This document shows positions 23,781 to 33,095 of a stretch of 40,857 nt of DNA, piece by piece. The translations under genes and the position numbers were made by a program. The notes below the pieces were generated by a model. It was not told where the DNA came from, ran no database searches, and saw nothing but the letters and a program-made list of their open reading frames with translations. This stretch comes from Vicingaceae bacterium (GTDB lineage: Bacteria > Bacteroidota > Bacteroidia > Flavobacteriales_E > Vicingaceae): NCBI GenBank assembly GCA_019429185.1, contig JAHYJH010000017.1, positions 1 through 40,857 of the forward strand, written 5' to 3'. Within the stretch, counting starts at the first letter, position 1. Every line of letters starts with the position of its first letter.

Positions 23781-25496
23781 ATGAAAACTACAAACTTTAA
23801 ATTATTAACCCTTATCGCTGCTTCTTCGACTATTATGCTTGCTTGTAACCCATTAGCAAAAATGATTAAAAGACAAGGAGAAGTAAATTATACAGTAACT
23901 CCAAACCCATTGGAAATGCATGGTGATAGTATTGCTCTTTCTGTTAATGGAAGTTTTCCTGCAAAGTACTTTAATAAAAAAGTGGCTGCTACAGTAACTC
24001 CTGTTATTGTTTATGAAGGTGGAACAGAAGAATTTAAACCTTTTAAACTGAAAGGAGAAGCCTCAGAAGCAGAAGGCACAACAATTAACTATGAAAAAGG
24101 TGGTAGTTTTTCTCATACAGCAAAAATTCCTTACAAAGATGGAATGCAAAAAGCTACTTTAGAATTAAGAGCATCAGGAGAATATAAAGGGAAAAGTAAA
24201 GATTTAGATCCAAGAAAAGTGGCTGATGGAACTATAATTACTCCTAAATTGGTTATGGCTTCTGACAAAGCAATTCTTGCTGTTGATAAGTTTGAAAAAT
24301 TCCATTTACTAAATAACAATGTTGAGATTCATTATTTAGTGAACAATTCTGTTGTTAGAGGTTCTGAAATGACTGATAAAGACATTAAGGATTTAAAAGC
24401 AAACTTCAAAGCATGGAAAGAAGACGTTAAAATGGAATACAATAGTTTGGTAATTGATGCTTACGCTTCTCCTGAAGGTGAAATTAGCAAAAATGAAAAC
24501 TTAGCGAATGAAAGAGCTGCTTCAGCTGGTAAAGCAATGATTGCTTTATTAAAACAAAACAAAATCGAAATTCCAGAAGGCTTTAGTAAAGAAACTGGTA
24601 AAGGTGAAGATTGGGCTGGTTTTAAAACATTGATGCAAGCATCTGATATTAAAGACAAAGAATTAATTATTAGAGTATTAGAACAATATGCTGATGTAAC
24701 CAAAAGAGAAGAAGAAATTAAAAACTTAGCTGCTACTTACAACGAAGTTGCAAAAAAAGTATTACCACAATTAAGAAGATCTCAAGTTAATTTGGTAATG
24801 AAACACCATAATTTAACTGATGATGAAATCAAAACATTAGTGGATACAAAAATTGATTCTTTAGATGCTGAACAAATGCTTTATGCTGCTACACTATATA
24901 ATGATTTAGCTAAAAAAGAATCTATCTACAAAAGTTTTGAGAAAAAATTCCCTAACGATTGGAGAGGTCCAAACAATGTAGGTTATATCTATGTTGCTCA
25001 AAACAAATTAGCCGATGCAAAATCAGAATTTGAGAAAGCAAATGCAATTGAAAGCACTCCAATTGTAAATAACAATTTAGGAATCATTGAAAGATTAAAT
25101 GGTAATTTAGATGCTGCATTGGCTTATTATGAAAAAGCTGCTGGCGCAGGAAAAGAAGTTAACGAAAACAAAGGAATAATCAACATTATTAAAGGTGATT
25201 ATGCTGCAGCAACTTCTAACTTTTCTGGAGTAAATTCATTTAACGCTGCATTAGCAAACTTATTAAATGGAAATAACTCAATAGGTCAAACTATTGATAA
25301 TTCTGCTGACAAAGACGAAGCGTTGGCATATTACCTTAAAGCAATTGCAGGAGCAAGAAGCGGTGATAAAGGTGCGTTGGTTGATAACCTTAAAACGGCA
25401 ACTTCTAAAGATGCTTCTTTAAAAGCAAAAGCAAAAGATGATGCTGAGTTTATTAAATACAGAGATGATGCTGAGTTTCAATCGGCTGTTAATTAA
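23781..25496 (+). CDS. Outer-membrane lipoprotein with OmpA-like domain and TPR repeats
   Basis: 571 residues from the ATG at 23781 (an in-frame upstream extension lacks a signal and is rejected). Lipoprotein signal MKTTNFKLLTLIAASSTIML then AC, with Cys near residue 22. A beta-rich part follows, then an OmpA-like stretch (VIDAYASPEGEISKNENLAN, ERAASAGKAMIALLKQ) and C-terminal TPR repeats (NNVGYIYVAQNKLADAKSEF; NNNLGIIERLNGNLDAALAY). Probably an envelope scaffold facing peptidoglycan. Bacteroidota gliding/T9SS complexes contain OmpA/TPR lipoproteins, but I cannot assign it to one. A strong terminator follows. Confidence 0.8.
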   Translation: MKTTNFKLLTLIAASSTIMLACNPLAKMIKRQGEVNYTVTPNPLEMHGDSIALSVNGSFPAKYFNKKVAATVTPVIVYEGGTEEFKPFKLKGEASEAEGTTINYEKGGSFSHTAKIPYKDGMQKATLELRASGEYKGKSKDLDPRKVADGTIITPKLVMASDKAILAVDKFEKFHLLNNNVEIHYLVNNSVVRGSEMTDKDIKDLKANFKAWKEDVKMEYNSLVIDAYASPEGEISKNENLANERAASAGKAMIALLKQNKIEIPEGFSKETGKGEDWAGFKTLMQASDIKDKELIIRVLEQYADVTKREEEIKNLAATYNEVAKKVLPQLRRSQVNLVMKHHNLTDDEIKTLVDTKIDSLDAEQMLYAATLYNDLAKKESIYKSFEKKFPNDWRGPNNVGYIYVAQNKLADAKSEFEKANAIESTPIVNNNLGIIERLNGNLDAALAYYEKAAGAGKEVNENKGIINIIKGDYAAATSNFSGVNSFNAALANLLNGNNSIGQTIDNSADKDEALAYYLKAIAGARSGDKGALVDNLKTATSKDASLKAKAKDDAEFIKYRDDAEFQSAVN

Positions 25497-25515
25497 TAAT
25501 TCCAAATAACACAAA

Positions 25516-25547
25516 CAAAAAAACCATTCAATTGAATGGTTTTTTTG
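25516..25547 (+). terminator. Perfect palindromic terminator after the OmpA/TPR lipoprotein gene
   Basis: A 32-base perfect palindrome centred on AATT (AAAAAAACCATTCAA and its complement), ending in a run of seven Ts. It works in either direction and isolates the next small gene. Confidence 0.9.
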
Positions 25548-25558
25548 TTTTAATGTAG

Positions 25559-25566
25559 TACATTTG
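25559..25566 (+). promoter_or_regulatory. -7 promoter box for the small Cys-rich lipoprotein
   Basis: TACATTTG matches TAnnTTTG, 23 bases before the ATG at 25590 and directly after the preceding terminator. Confidence 0.55.
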
Positions 25567-25589
25567 TTTGAAATTTTAATACTAAAAAA

Positions 25590-25766
25590 ATGAAAAAAAT
25601 TTTATTTATCGCTTTGTTTACGATTAGTATCTTCACTTCTTGTAGTAAAAATGAAGAATGTAAATGTGTAGGTGCAGCACCAATTACTGAAGACAGTTGT
25701 GATTGTGATGTCAATGATGCTTGTAATGATTTAAAAGCATTAGGACAAGATTGCAAAGTTGAATAA
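25590..25766 (+). CDS. Small Cys-rich lipoprotein (58 residues)
   Basis: Begins MKKILFIALFTISIFTSCSK: a lipoprotein signal with lipobox FTSC (Cys18). The mature 41 residues carry six more Cys (24, 26, 37, 39, 45, 54) among acidic residues, including ECKC, CDC and DACND. The gene has its own -7 box and lies between two strong hairpin terminators, which supports it as a real, separately expressed gene. The Cys spacing suggests a disulfide-rich or metal-binding surface peptide. No family recognised. An antisense ORF over the same bases is a shadow. Confidence 0.82.
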   Translation: MKKILFIALFTISIFTSCSKNEECKCVGAAPITEDSCDCDVNDACNDLKALGQDCKVE

Positions 25767-25772
25767 TAAACC

Positions 25773-25812
25773 CATAAAAACCTTTAGTTGTTTTCTTCTA
25801 AAGGTTTTTATG
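25773..25812 (+). terminator. Hairpin terminator after the Cys-rich lipoprotein
   Basis: CATAAAAACCTTTAG (25773-25787) pairs perfectly with 25798-25812 around a 10-base loop, with a T run inside the right arm. Confidence 0.85.
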
Positions 25813-25822
25813 TATTAACATT

Positions 25823-26722
25823 ATGTCTATATTAAATACCATTATTAGAATATCAATTGGCTTATTTTTTATTCTCTCAGGAATAAGTAAGCTTTTCCCA
25901 ATTGAACCTTTTGAAGCAACATTAGTTAACTTAGGTATTACCAATTGGTTTTTTGTTCCGTTTTTAGCGAGAATAATAATCGGAATCGAACTGTTTTTAG
26001 GTTTATGTATCTTATTTGATTTTTGGCTTAGAAATTTTATTTATTTATGTACACAAATACTCCTTATTTTATTCACAATCTATTTAGTTTTATTACTCTA
26101 CTTTGAAGGTAATGACATTGATTGTGGCTGTTTTGGAAATTGGCTTAGCATTTCGCCATTTTTATCCATCATTAAAAATTTAATTCTCATTACCATTCTC
26201 TTCTTTATTAAAAGAACTTATTACGCTTGGGGTTTGAAATTATTACCTCTTTTATTTTTACTTATTTCTTTTTCCTTTCCATTCTTAATTAATAGAGTTG
26301 GACTTCAACATGTGCAAGCAATTCCATTAAATCAAAAAATTGATTGGTCTAGATTGCCAAACACATATCTTAGTAATGAAAAAATAAACTTCGATGAAGG
26401 AAATAAAATTCTTGTATTTTTCAGTGCCTCTTGTCCGCATTGCGAAAGTGCAGCTTACAAACTTGGAACACTAAATAAAAAAAATAATATTACAAATGTA
26501 ATTATTGTAATTGCCACAAAAAAAGAAGAAACCTTAACTAAATTAATTACAAAAACAGCTCTTAATTATCCCATTATATGGATGAAAGAGGAAAGTTTCT
26601 TTAATTATAGTGGAGGAATTTTACCTGCAATTTATTACATCGAAAATGGCGTACTCAAAAAAAGATGGACAGGAAAATACTTTAATATCGAAGAGCTAAT
26701 TTCCTATGTTGATTATAAGTAA
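25823..26722 (+). CDS. DoxX/MauE-type membrane protein with thioredoxin-like C-terminus
   Basis: 299 residues. The N-terminal half is a four-helix DoxX/MauE-type membrane domain (ISIGLFFILSGISKL; FFVPFLARIIIGIELFLGL) with a conserved CGCFGNW loop after helix 3. A fifth hydrophobic segment is followed by a thioredoxin-like domain with a CPHC active site (VFFSASCPHCESAAYKLG, about 205-222) and a later PAIYYIENG (cis-Pro region). It is probably an envelope redox protein, with the membrane part passing electrons to the CPHC domain as in VKOR or DsbD-like systems. The partner is unknown. Confidence 0.8.
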   Translation: MSILNTIIRISIGLFFILSGISKLFPIEPFEATLVNLGITNWFFVPFLARIIIGIELFLGLCILFDFWLRNFIYLCTQILLILFTIYLVLLLYFEGNDIDCGCFGNWLSISPFLSIIKNLILITILFFIKRTYYAWGLKLLPLLFLLISFSFPFLINRVGLQHVQAIPLNQKIDWSRLPNTYLSNEKINFDEGNKILVFFSASCPHCESAAYKLGTLNKKNNITNVIIVIATKKEETLTKLITKTALNYPIIWMKEESFFNYSGGILPAIYYIENGVLKKRWTGKYFNIEELISYVDYK

Positions 26723-26742
26723 AATCAATCAAAATAAATAGT

Positions 26743-26750
26743 TATTTTTG
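26743..26750 (+). promoter_or_regulatory. -7 promoter box for the Wzz-like gene
   Basis: TATTTTTG matches TAnnTTTG, 29 bases before the TTG start at 26780. Confidence 0.5.
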
Positions 26751-26779
26751 GCGTTTCTTAAATCTAAAACAAAATAACA

Positions 26780-27799
26780 TTGAGTTCAAAAAAACAAATT
26801 GATTTTCTAAACAATCAAAACCTACTGGTATTAATGTATAAATGGAGAAAGCCATTAATTATTGTAAGTATAATTGCATTTATTGTTTCGGTAGTAACTT
26901 CATTTCTCATAAAGGAAACGTATCAATCAACAGTTACGTTATTTCCAAGCACAATAAACTCCGTATCAAAAGCATTAATTTCTCGTGATCCTATAAAAGA
27001 AGATTTATTAAAATTTGGAGAAAAAGAAGAAGCAGAACAAATGTTTCAAATTCTTTTATCAGACAAAATTAGAAATCAAACAATACGAAACTTAAATCTT
27101 ATTGAATATTACGGAATTGATACTACGCAAAGCAAATGGAAAACCGATTTAAAAGAAACTTTTCAAGGAAATGTAACTTTTAACATCACAAAATTTGCAG
27201 CCATAGAAATTAATGTGTTGGATTATTCGCCAGCAATGGCAGCAAAAATAGCCAACGAAATTGCCAATTTATTAGATACCGTTACCAAAGAAATAAAAAA
27301 TCAAATTGCTCTTAATGCAGTACATACAATCGAAACAGAATATAGTCAAAAAGCAGAATTAGTAAAAGCACTTCAAGATAGTTTAACTTTATTACGGATT
27401 CTTGGCATCAATGAATTTGATTCACAAGTTGAACGATATACCGAACAACTTTCTATAGCTATACTAGAAAATAAAACAAACGCAATTAAAGAATTAGAAA
27501 AGAGATTAGCCGTTTTTTCTACGCATGGAGATAAATTTATTTATTTTAGAGATAAGCTTTTTACCGAACAAAAACAGCTTTATTCGTTGGCACTTAAATT
27601 AGATGAAATAAAATTAGATATTAGTACCAATGTATCCTCTAAGTTTGTAATAGATTACGCTACACCTGCCGATAAAAAACACGCTCCGAAAAGAATGTTA
27701 ATTGTTTTGATTTCAACCATGTCTGCATTCTTGCTTGCTTTTGTTTTTTTATTATTAAGAGATAGTATTTCTAAACTTAAACTTTCCGAACAAGCGTAA
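26780..27799 (+). CDS. Wzz/chain-length-determinant-type membrane protein
   Basis: 339 residues with two membrane helices, about 26-45 (IIVSIIAFIVSVVTSFLI) and 308-328 (MLIVLISTMSAFLLAFVFLL), and a large periplasmic part with coiled-coil character (about 190-270). This is the topology of polysaccharide copolymerases that set O-antigen or exopolysaccharide length. The Pro-rich motif before helix 2 is ATPADKKHAPKRM. No tyrosine kinase domain. The start is TTG after AACA; no nearby in-frame ATG upstream. Next gene starts 13 bases after the stop. Confidence 0.85.
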   Translation: MSSKKQIDFLNNQNLLVLMYKWRKPLIIVSIIAFIVSVVTSFLIKETYQSTVTLFPSTINSVSKALISRDPIKEDLLKFGEKEEAEQMFQILLSDKIRNQTIRNLNLIEYYGIDTTQSKWKTDLKETFQGNVTFNITKFAAIEINVLDYSPAMAAKIANEIANLLDTVTKEIKNQIALNAVHTIETEYSQKAELVKALQDSLTLLRILGINEFDSQVERYTEQLSIAILENKTNAIKELEKRLAVFSTHGDKFIYFRDKLFTEQKQLYSLALKLDEIKLDISTNVSSKFVIDYATPADKKHAPKRMLIVLISTMSAFLLAFVFLLLRDSISKLKLSEQA

Positions 27800-27812
27800 A
27801 AACAATTAATTT

Positions 27813-29252
27813 GTGATTCGAATACTTAATGCATATTGGATTTATCTTGCTAGTTTCCTATTTATAGCACTCAATAGCTATTTGTTTTACATCAATTTTA
27901 CTTATTTAGCTTTACTTCCATTAGGCATTGCTCTAATTTTTATGGCTTTTTTTCATATCGAAAAACTCATGTGGTTTATTGTTTTTGCAACACCCATATC
28001 TTTTGTTCTAGAAATTGGCGGACATGGAGGGATTGGAATGTCCTTGCCAACCGACCCGTTGATGTTTGGTGTGATGTTGCTTTTCTTTTTTAAATTACTT
28101 TACAGTAAAAGCTTTGATGCTAAAATTTTCAAACACCCTGTAACTATTTCAATAATAATCTATTTACTATGGATTTTTATAACATCAATCACAAGCACGA
28201 TGCCCATTGTTTCGTTTAAATTTTTTGTGGCTAAACTCTGGTTTATCGTTTGTTTTTACTTTATAACCACACAATTGTTCGCTAAATATAGCAATTACAA
28301 AACCTACTTTTGGGCCTACATTATCCCGTTAATTGGTGTAATCATTTATAGTGTTATTCGTTTATCCATCTATAGTTTCGATGAAAAAGCCGCTCATTGG
28401 GTAATGTGGCCCTTTTTCAGAGATCATACTTCTTATGGAGCTGTGTTGGCTATGTATTGTCCTATTTTATTTATTTTTCTATTAAAAAAAAATTCACCGT
28501 TATTTAAAATCATTACACTTTCAATTATAGGAATATTCACTATTGGAATTATTCTTTCTTACACAAGAGCAGCATGGTTGAGTTTGTTTGCAGCAATCGC
28601 TCTTTATTTTATTTATAAATTTAGAATTAAGTTTAGTTCGCTTATGTTGGTTAGCTTATTTTTAGGCGTAATGTTAGCGAGTAGTTGGACAACCATTTTT
28701 CAAAGTTTAGAAAAAAACAATCAAGATTCTTCAGGAGAACTTGCCGAACACGTTCAATCTATGTCTAATGTTTCTACAGATGCTTCTAATTTAGAAAGAC
28801 TAAACCGTTGGAGTTGTGCTTGGCGTATGTTTTTAGAAAAACCCATTGTTGGTTGGGGACCAGGAACGTATATCTTTCAATATGCTCCTTTCCAACTTTC
28901 TAACGAAATGACCATTATTAGCACCAATACCAGCTCCAATGGTAATGCCCACAGCGAATACATTGGTCCTTTGGCAGAATCAGGTGTGTTGGGAACGCTT
29001 ACTTTTTTATTTATTATAATAGCTGTATTTTACAGAGGATCTTTACTTTATCATAAGTTAGAAGGCGAAAAGAAAACGGTTATTCTTTTCACACTCTTAG
29101 GCTTATGTACTTATGTGCTGCATGGTTTTATGAATAATTATTTAGATACCGATAAACTTTCCGTTCCTTTTTGGGGATTTATAGCATTAATTGTTGCTAT
29201 GGACGTAAATTACAAAAGCCTCCCCAACCCCTCCGAAGGAGGGGCTAAATGA
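27813..29252 (+). CDS. O-antigen ligase/polymerase-family membrane protein
   Basis: 479 residues, about 11-12 membrane helices, with the WaaL/Wzy_C domain: large periplasmic loop (about 290-390) containing ERLNRWSCAWRMFLEKPIVG, WGPGTY and NAHSEYIGPLAESGVLG, whose Arg and His are typical of O-antigen ligases. Together with the Wzz-like protein it points to a surface polysaccharide pathway, although no glycosyltransferases are in the window. Start GTG. The final residues SLPNPSEGGAK are encoded by a palindromic repeat (29217-29249), an odd tail not part of the domain. Confidence 0.85.
   Translation: MIRILNAYWIYLASFLFIALNSYLFYINFTYLALLPLGIALIFMAFFHIEKLMWFIVFATPISFVLEIGGHGGIGMSLPTDPLMFGVMLLFFFKLLYSKSFDAKIFKHPVTISIIIYLLWIFITSITSTMPIVSFKFFVAKLWFIVCFYFITTQLFAKYSNYKTYFWAYIIPLIGVIIYSVIRLSIYSFDEKAAHWVMWPFFRDHTSYGAVLAMYCPILFIFLLKKNSPLFKIITLSIIGIFTIGIILSYTRAAWLSLFAAIALYFIYKFRIKFSSLMLVSLFLGVMLASSWTTIFQSLEKNNQDSSGELAEHVQSMSNVSTDASNLERLNRWSCAWRMFLEKPIVGWGPGTYIFQYAPFQLSNEMTIISTNTSSNGNAHSEYIGPLAESGVLGTLTFLFIIIAVFYRGSLLYHKLEGEKKTVILFTLLGLCTYVLHGFMNNYLDTDKLSVPFWGFIALIVAMDVNYKSLPNPSEGGAK
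29228..29244. repeat. GC-rich palindrome inside the 3' end of the ligase gene
   Basis: CCCCTCC, loop GAA, GGAGGGG: a perfect 7-base stem, far more GC-rich than its surroundings. It supplies codons for NPSEGG just before the TGA. It probably belongs to an interspersed repeat that slid or inserted into the gene end. Confidence 0.75.
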
Positions 29253-29324
29253 ACCCTAATAATTTGAACGTAAAGATAAAACTAAACGCATAAACTATAA
29301 ACATTTAAACTACACTACTAACAA

Positions 29325-30614
29325 ATGACATTTGAAAACTCATTAAAATTTGCTCAACAATTAGACGAACAAGATGAATTGAAATCATACAGAAACAAAT
29401 TCCACATTCCTGTTATCAATGGAAAAGAAACCATTTATTTTACAGGAAATTCATTGGGATTACAACCAAAATCTACGTTAGCATACATCAAACAAGAGCT
29501 AGAAGATTGGGCTAAGTTAGGTGTTGAAGGTCATTTTCATGCTAAAAACCCTTGGTTTTCTTACCACGAACAATTTGCTAAACCTATTGCAAAAATTGTG
29601 GGAGCTCTACCCAAAGAAGTGGTAGTAATGAATAACCTTACCGTAAACCTAAACTTATTAATGGTTTCCTTTTACCGTCCAACCAACCAAAGATATAAAA
29701 TTGTTTGTGAAGCCAAAGCTTTCCCTTCCGACCAATACGCATTAGAAATGCAAGTTAGGAATGCAGGATTTAATCCCGATGACGCTATTATTGAAGTAGC
29801 TCCTCGTGAAGGAGAAAGAACCATTAGACACGAAGACATAATTGCTGCCATTGAAAATGCTGGAAACAGTTTGGCTTGTGTAATGATAGGTGGAGTGAAT
29901 TATTTTACCGGACAAGTTTTTGACATGAAAGCCATTACTGAAGCAGGACATAAAGTTGGTGCTAATGTTGGTTTTGATTTGGCTCACGGAGCAGGAAATA
30001 TTGAACTAAAACTCCACGAATGGAAGGTAGATTTTGCTTGTTGGTGTTCTTACAAATATTTAAACTCAGGACCAGGAGGCGTTTCAGGCGTTTTTATACA
30101 TGAAAAACATTGTAATAATACCGAATTACCACGTTTTGCAGGTTGGTGGGGACAAGAAAAAGAAACGCGTTTTTTAATGGAAAAAGGCTTTAAACCCATG
30201 AAATCTGCCGAAGCTTGGCAAATGAGCAATGCTCCTATTTTAACCATGGCTGCTCACAAAGCCGCTATTGATATTTTTGAAGAAGTAGGCATGGAAAAAT
30301 TACTTAAAAAACAAAAAATGCTTTCGGGCTACTTGGAATTTATTATTGACAATATCAACGAAAAGCATTTAGATAAATCTTCAGGGAAATTTTTGGAAAT
30401 CATCACACCAAGAGATTGGAAAGAAAGAGGCTGTCAGGTTTCTGTTATCGCTCACGGATTTGGTAAAAAACTATTCAACCAACTTACTAACGAAGGTGTT
30501 ATTTCCGATTGGAGAGAACCCAATGTAATACGCATGGCTCCTGCACCGCTTTACAATTCTTTTGAAGATGTGTATCGTTTTGGAGAAATTTTGACTAAAG
30601 CTATTAAAGATTAG
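29325..30614 (+). CDS. kynU: Kynureninase
   Basis: PLP enzyme cleaving kynurenine or 3-hydroxykynurenine to (3-hydroxy)anthranilate and alanine, 429 residues. Motifs: FTGNSLGLQPKSTLAYI, NLTVNLNLLMVSFYRPT, FDLAHGAGNIELKLHEW, and the PLP lysine in CWCSYKYLNSGPGG. FAGWWGQEKETRF follows. Paired with kmo downstream (60-base gap holding a repeat fragment). With kmo it covers two central steps of tryptophan breakdown toward quinolinate/NAD; the first and later steps are not in the window. Confidence 0.95.
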   Translation: MTFENSLKFAQQLDEQDELKSYRNKFHIPVINGKETIYFTGNSLGLQPKSTLAYIKQELEDWAKLGVEGHFHAKNPWFSYHEQFAKPIAKIVGALPKEVVVMNNLTVNLNLLMVSFYRPTNQRYKIVCEAKAFPSDQYALEMQVRNAGFNPDDAIIEVAPREGERTIRHEDIIAAIENAGNSLACVMIGGVNYFTGQVFDMKAITEAGHKVGANVGFDLAHGAGNIELKLHEWKVDFACWCSYKYLNSGPGGVSGVFIHEKHCNNTELPRFAGWWGQEKETRFLMEKGFKPMKSAEAWQMSNAPILTMAAHKAAIDIFEEVGMEKLLKKQKMLSGYLEFIIDNINEKHLDKSSGKFLEIITPRDWKERGCQVSVIAHGFGKKLFNQLTNEGVISDWREPNVIRMAPAPLYNSFEDVYRFGEILTKAIKD

Positions 30615-30616
30615 AA

Positions 30617-30650
30617 ATTCTGCGGTAATCAGCGTTATCTGCGGGAAATA
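30617..30650. repeat. Repeat fragment between kynU and kmo
   Basis: TCTGCGGTAATCAGCG and TATCTGCGGGAAATA share the TAATC/TCTGCGG words of the elements at 37333-37470 and 39043-39179. It stands inside the kynU-kmo operon. Confidence 0.5.
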
Positions 30651-30674
30651 ACCCTTAAACTTTTAAACAAAAAA

Positions 30675-32012
30675 ATGAAAACAGCAACAATAGTAGGAGC
30701 AGGATTAGTAGGCTCTTTGTGGGCAGTATATCTTTCAAAAGCAGGATATAAAGTAACCATAGTAGAAAGACGTCCAGACATCAGAAAGGCAGAAATTTCA
30801 GCAGGAAAATCCATAAACTTGGCGTTGTCAACAAGAGGTTGGAAAGCATTAGACACTGTAGGTGTTGGTGATGAAATTAGAAAAATCGCTATTCCAATGC
30901 TAGGCAGAATGATGCACGATTTACAAGGAAATCTTACTTTTCAACCTTACGGTAAGGAAGGTCAAGCTATTTATTCAGTTTCTCGTGGTGGTGTAAACGC
31001 CAAAATGATGGACATTGCCGAACGAAATGGAAATACACAAATTTTTTATAATGAGAAATGTATTGACATTGATTTAGAAAACGGTATTGTTTATACAGAA
31101 ACAAAAACTGGCGAAAAAAAGCAACATCAATCGGATGTGGTTTTTGCTGCTGATGGAGCTTTTTCGGCTGTTCGCTACAATGGAATGCAAAAATTAGACA
31201 GGTTTAATTATAGCCAAAATTACATTGAAGACGGTTATCGTGAAATTTTATTACCTGCCAATGCAGACGGTTCGTACAAATTAGAAAAAAACGCTTTACA
31301 TATATGGCCCAGAGGAAGATTTATGTTGATTGCACTCCCGAATGAAGATGGCTCTTTTACCTGTACCTTGTTCATGCCTTTTAAAGGTAAAAATTCCTTC
31401 GAAACACTTACCACCAAAGCAGCTGTAAACACTTTTTTCAAAACCACTTTCCCCGATTTTTATGCTATGATGCCCAACATTGCTGATGCTTGGGAAGACC
31501 ATCCGCTTTCTTCGTTAGCTATTATTCGTTGCTACCCATGGACATACGGTAAAACTGCCCTTATGGGAGATGCTGCACACGCAACAGTTCCATTTTACGG
31601 ACAAGGAATGAATTGCGGTTTTGAAGATTGTTCGGTTATGTGGGATTTAATGCAAAAACACAACGAAAATTGGAAAAAAGTTTTTGAGGAATACCAAATA
31701 ATGAGAAAACCAGATGGTGATGGTGTTCAAGATTTGTCTTTGCATAATTATCATGTAATGCGTGATTATGTTGCTGATCCCAAATTTTTATTGCAAAAGA
31801 AAATTGAAGCTCATTTTTCTGAAAAACATCTTGATAAATGGATGCCTTTATATAGCCAAGTAACTTTTAGTCATATACGCTATTCCGAAGCATGGAAAAA
31901 AGGGCAAATTCAAGATGCTATTATGAAAAAAGTAATGGCAGAAATTGATAACATTGAAGATAAATGGAATAGCCAAGAAGTGGAAAGTGCTATTTTGAAG
32001 GAATTGGAGTGA
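30675..32012 (+). CDS. kmo: Kynurenine 3-monooxygenase
   Basis: FAD monooxygenase hydroxylating L-kynurenine at C3, 445 residues. FAD motif VGAGLVGSLWAVYLSKAGYK with GxGxxG at 8-13, ERRPD, SINLALSTRGWKAL, and the second FAD motif LMGDAAHATVPFYGQGMNCG. LHIWPRGRFMLIALPN is typical of KMO. The C-terminus is hydrophilic, without the membrane helix of mitochondrial KMO, as usual in bacteria. Same strand as kynU and likely co-transcribed. Confidence 0.94.
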   Translation: MKTATIVGAGLVGSLWAVYLSKAGYKVTIVERRPDIRKAEISAGKSINLALSTRGWKALDTVGVGDEIRKIAIPMLGRMMHDLQGNLTFQPYGKEGQAIYSVSRGGVNAKMMDIAERNGNTQIFYNEKCIDIDLENGIVYTETKTGEKKQHQSDVVFAADGAFSAVRYNGMQKLDRFNYSQNYIEDGYREILLPANADGSYKLEKNALHIWPRGRFMLIALPNEDGSFTCTLFMPFKGKNSFETLTTKAAVNTFFKTTFPDFYAMMPNIADAWEDHPLSSLAIIRCYPWTYGKTALMGDAAHATVPFYGQGMNCGFEDCSVMWDLMQKHNENWKKVFEEYQIMRKPDGDGVQDLSLHNYHVMRDYVADPKFLLQKKIEAHFSEKHLDKWMPLYSQVTFSHIRYSEAWKKGQIQDAIMKKVMAEIDNIEDKWNSQEVESAILKELE

Positions 32013-32046
32013 TTAAAATTTATAATCAACAGTCTTAAATAAAACT

Positions 32047-33084
32047 TTACTTCAAAAAATATTTTTTCTTTAACCAAAAAGAAACTCTAACCAATAAAAT
32101 CAACGCAGGCACTTCAACCAATGGGCCAATAACTCCAGTGAATGCTTGTCCTGAATTAAGTCCGAAAACAGCAATAGCAACAGCAATAGCTAATTCAAAA
32201 TTGTTTCCAGAAGCAGTAAAGGCTACAGCTGCTGTTTTATCGTAAGTTGCTCCCATCGCTTTTGTAACAAAAAAGCCTATTAAAAACATAACAGCAAAAT
32301 AAATCAATAGCGGAACTGCAATAATCAATACATCCATAGGAATTTCCACTATCAATTCGCCTTTTAATGAAAACATAACAACTATAGTAAATAACAATGC
32401 TACTAAAGTTAAGGGTGAAATAGTTGGAATAAATTTTTTAGCATACCATTCTTCTCCTTTTAGCTTCACTAAAATCAATCGACTTAATATTCCCATTAAA
32501 AATGGAATACCTAAATATATTGCCACACTTTCTGCTATAGTTGCTATTGAAATATCTACAATAGCACCCTCAAATCCAAAATAAGGTGGAAGCACAGTTA
32601 TAAATATCCACGCATAAAAACTGTAGGCAAAAACTTGGAAAATACTATTTAGAGCAACCAAACCTGCTCCGTATTCGCTACTTCCTTCTGCAAGATCGTT
32701 CCAAACTAAAACCATGGCTATGCAACGAGCCAATCCAATTAAAATAAGTCCAACCATATATTCCGGGTAATCTCTTAAGAAAATGATTGCCAATAGGAAC
32801 ATTAAAACAGGACCAATAATCCAATTGAGAATTAATGAAATGGATAAGATTTTTGTGTTTTTGAAAACTTTAGGCAAGAGCGAATAGTTAACTTTTGCCA
32901 AAGGCGGATACATCATCAGTATTAAACCAATGGCAATTGGAATATTAGTAGATCCACTACTAAATGAATTGATAATTTCGGGGATGGAAGGTAAAAAATA
33001 CCCTAATCCAACACCTACTGCCATTGCAAGGAAAATCCAAAGGGTTAAATAACTATCTAAAAAGCTTAATTTTTTTGTTGACAT
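32047..33084 (-). CDS. acr3: Arsenite efflux permease ACR3
   Basis: 345 residues, ten membrane helices, ACR3 family. The helix 4 signature [18 protein letters not shown] holds the essential Cys; the helix 9 region [20 protein letters not shown] holds the conserved Glu. It exports arsenite produced by ArsC. Last gene of arsR-arsC-acr3 (11-base gap to arsC). Confidence 0.95.
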   Translation of the reverse strand: MSTKKLSFLDSYLTLWIFLAMAVGVGLGYFLPSIPEIINSFSSGSTNIPIAIGLILMMYPPLAKVNYSLLPKVFKNTKILSISLILNWIIGPVLMFLLAIIFLRDYPEYMVGLILIGLARCIAMVLVWNDLAEGSSEYGAGLVALNSIFQVFAYSFYAWIFITVLPPYFGFEGAIVDISIATIAESVAIYLGIPFLMGILSRLILVKLKGEEWYAKKFIPTISPLTLVALLFTIVVMFSLKGELIVEIPMDVLIIAVPLLIYFAVMFLIGFFVTKAMGATYDKTAAVAFTASGNNFELAIAVAIAVFGLNSGQAFTGVIGPLVEVPALILLVRVSFWLKKKYFLK

Positions 33085-33095
33085 AATATGTGTGC

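Noticed and set aside
25550-25756. A 68-codon minus-strand ORF
   Set aside because: Antisense to the 58-residue Cys-rich lipoprotein, which has a signal peptide, promoter box and terminators on the plus strand.
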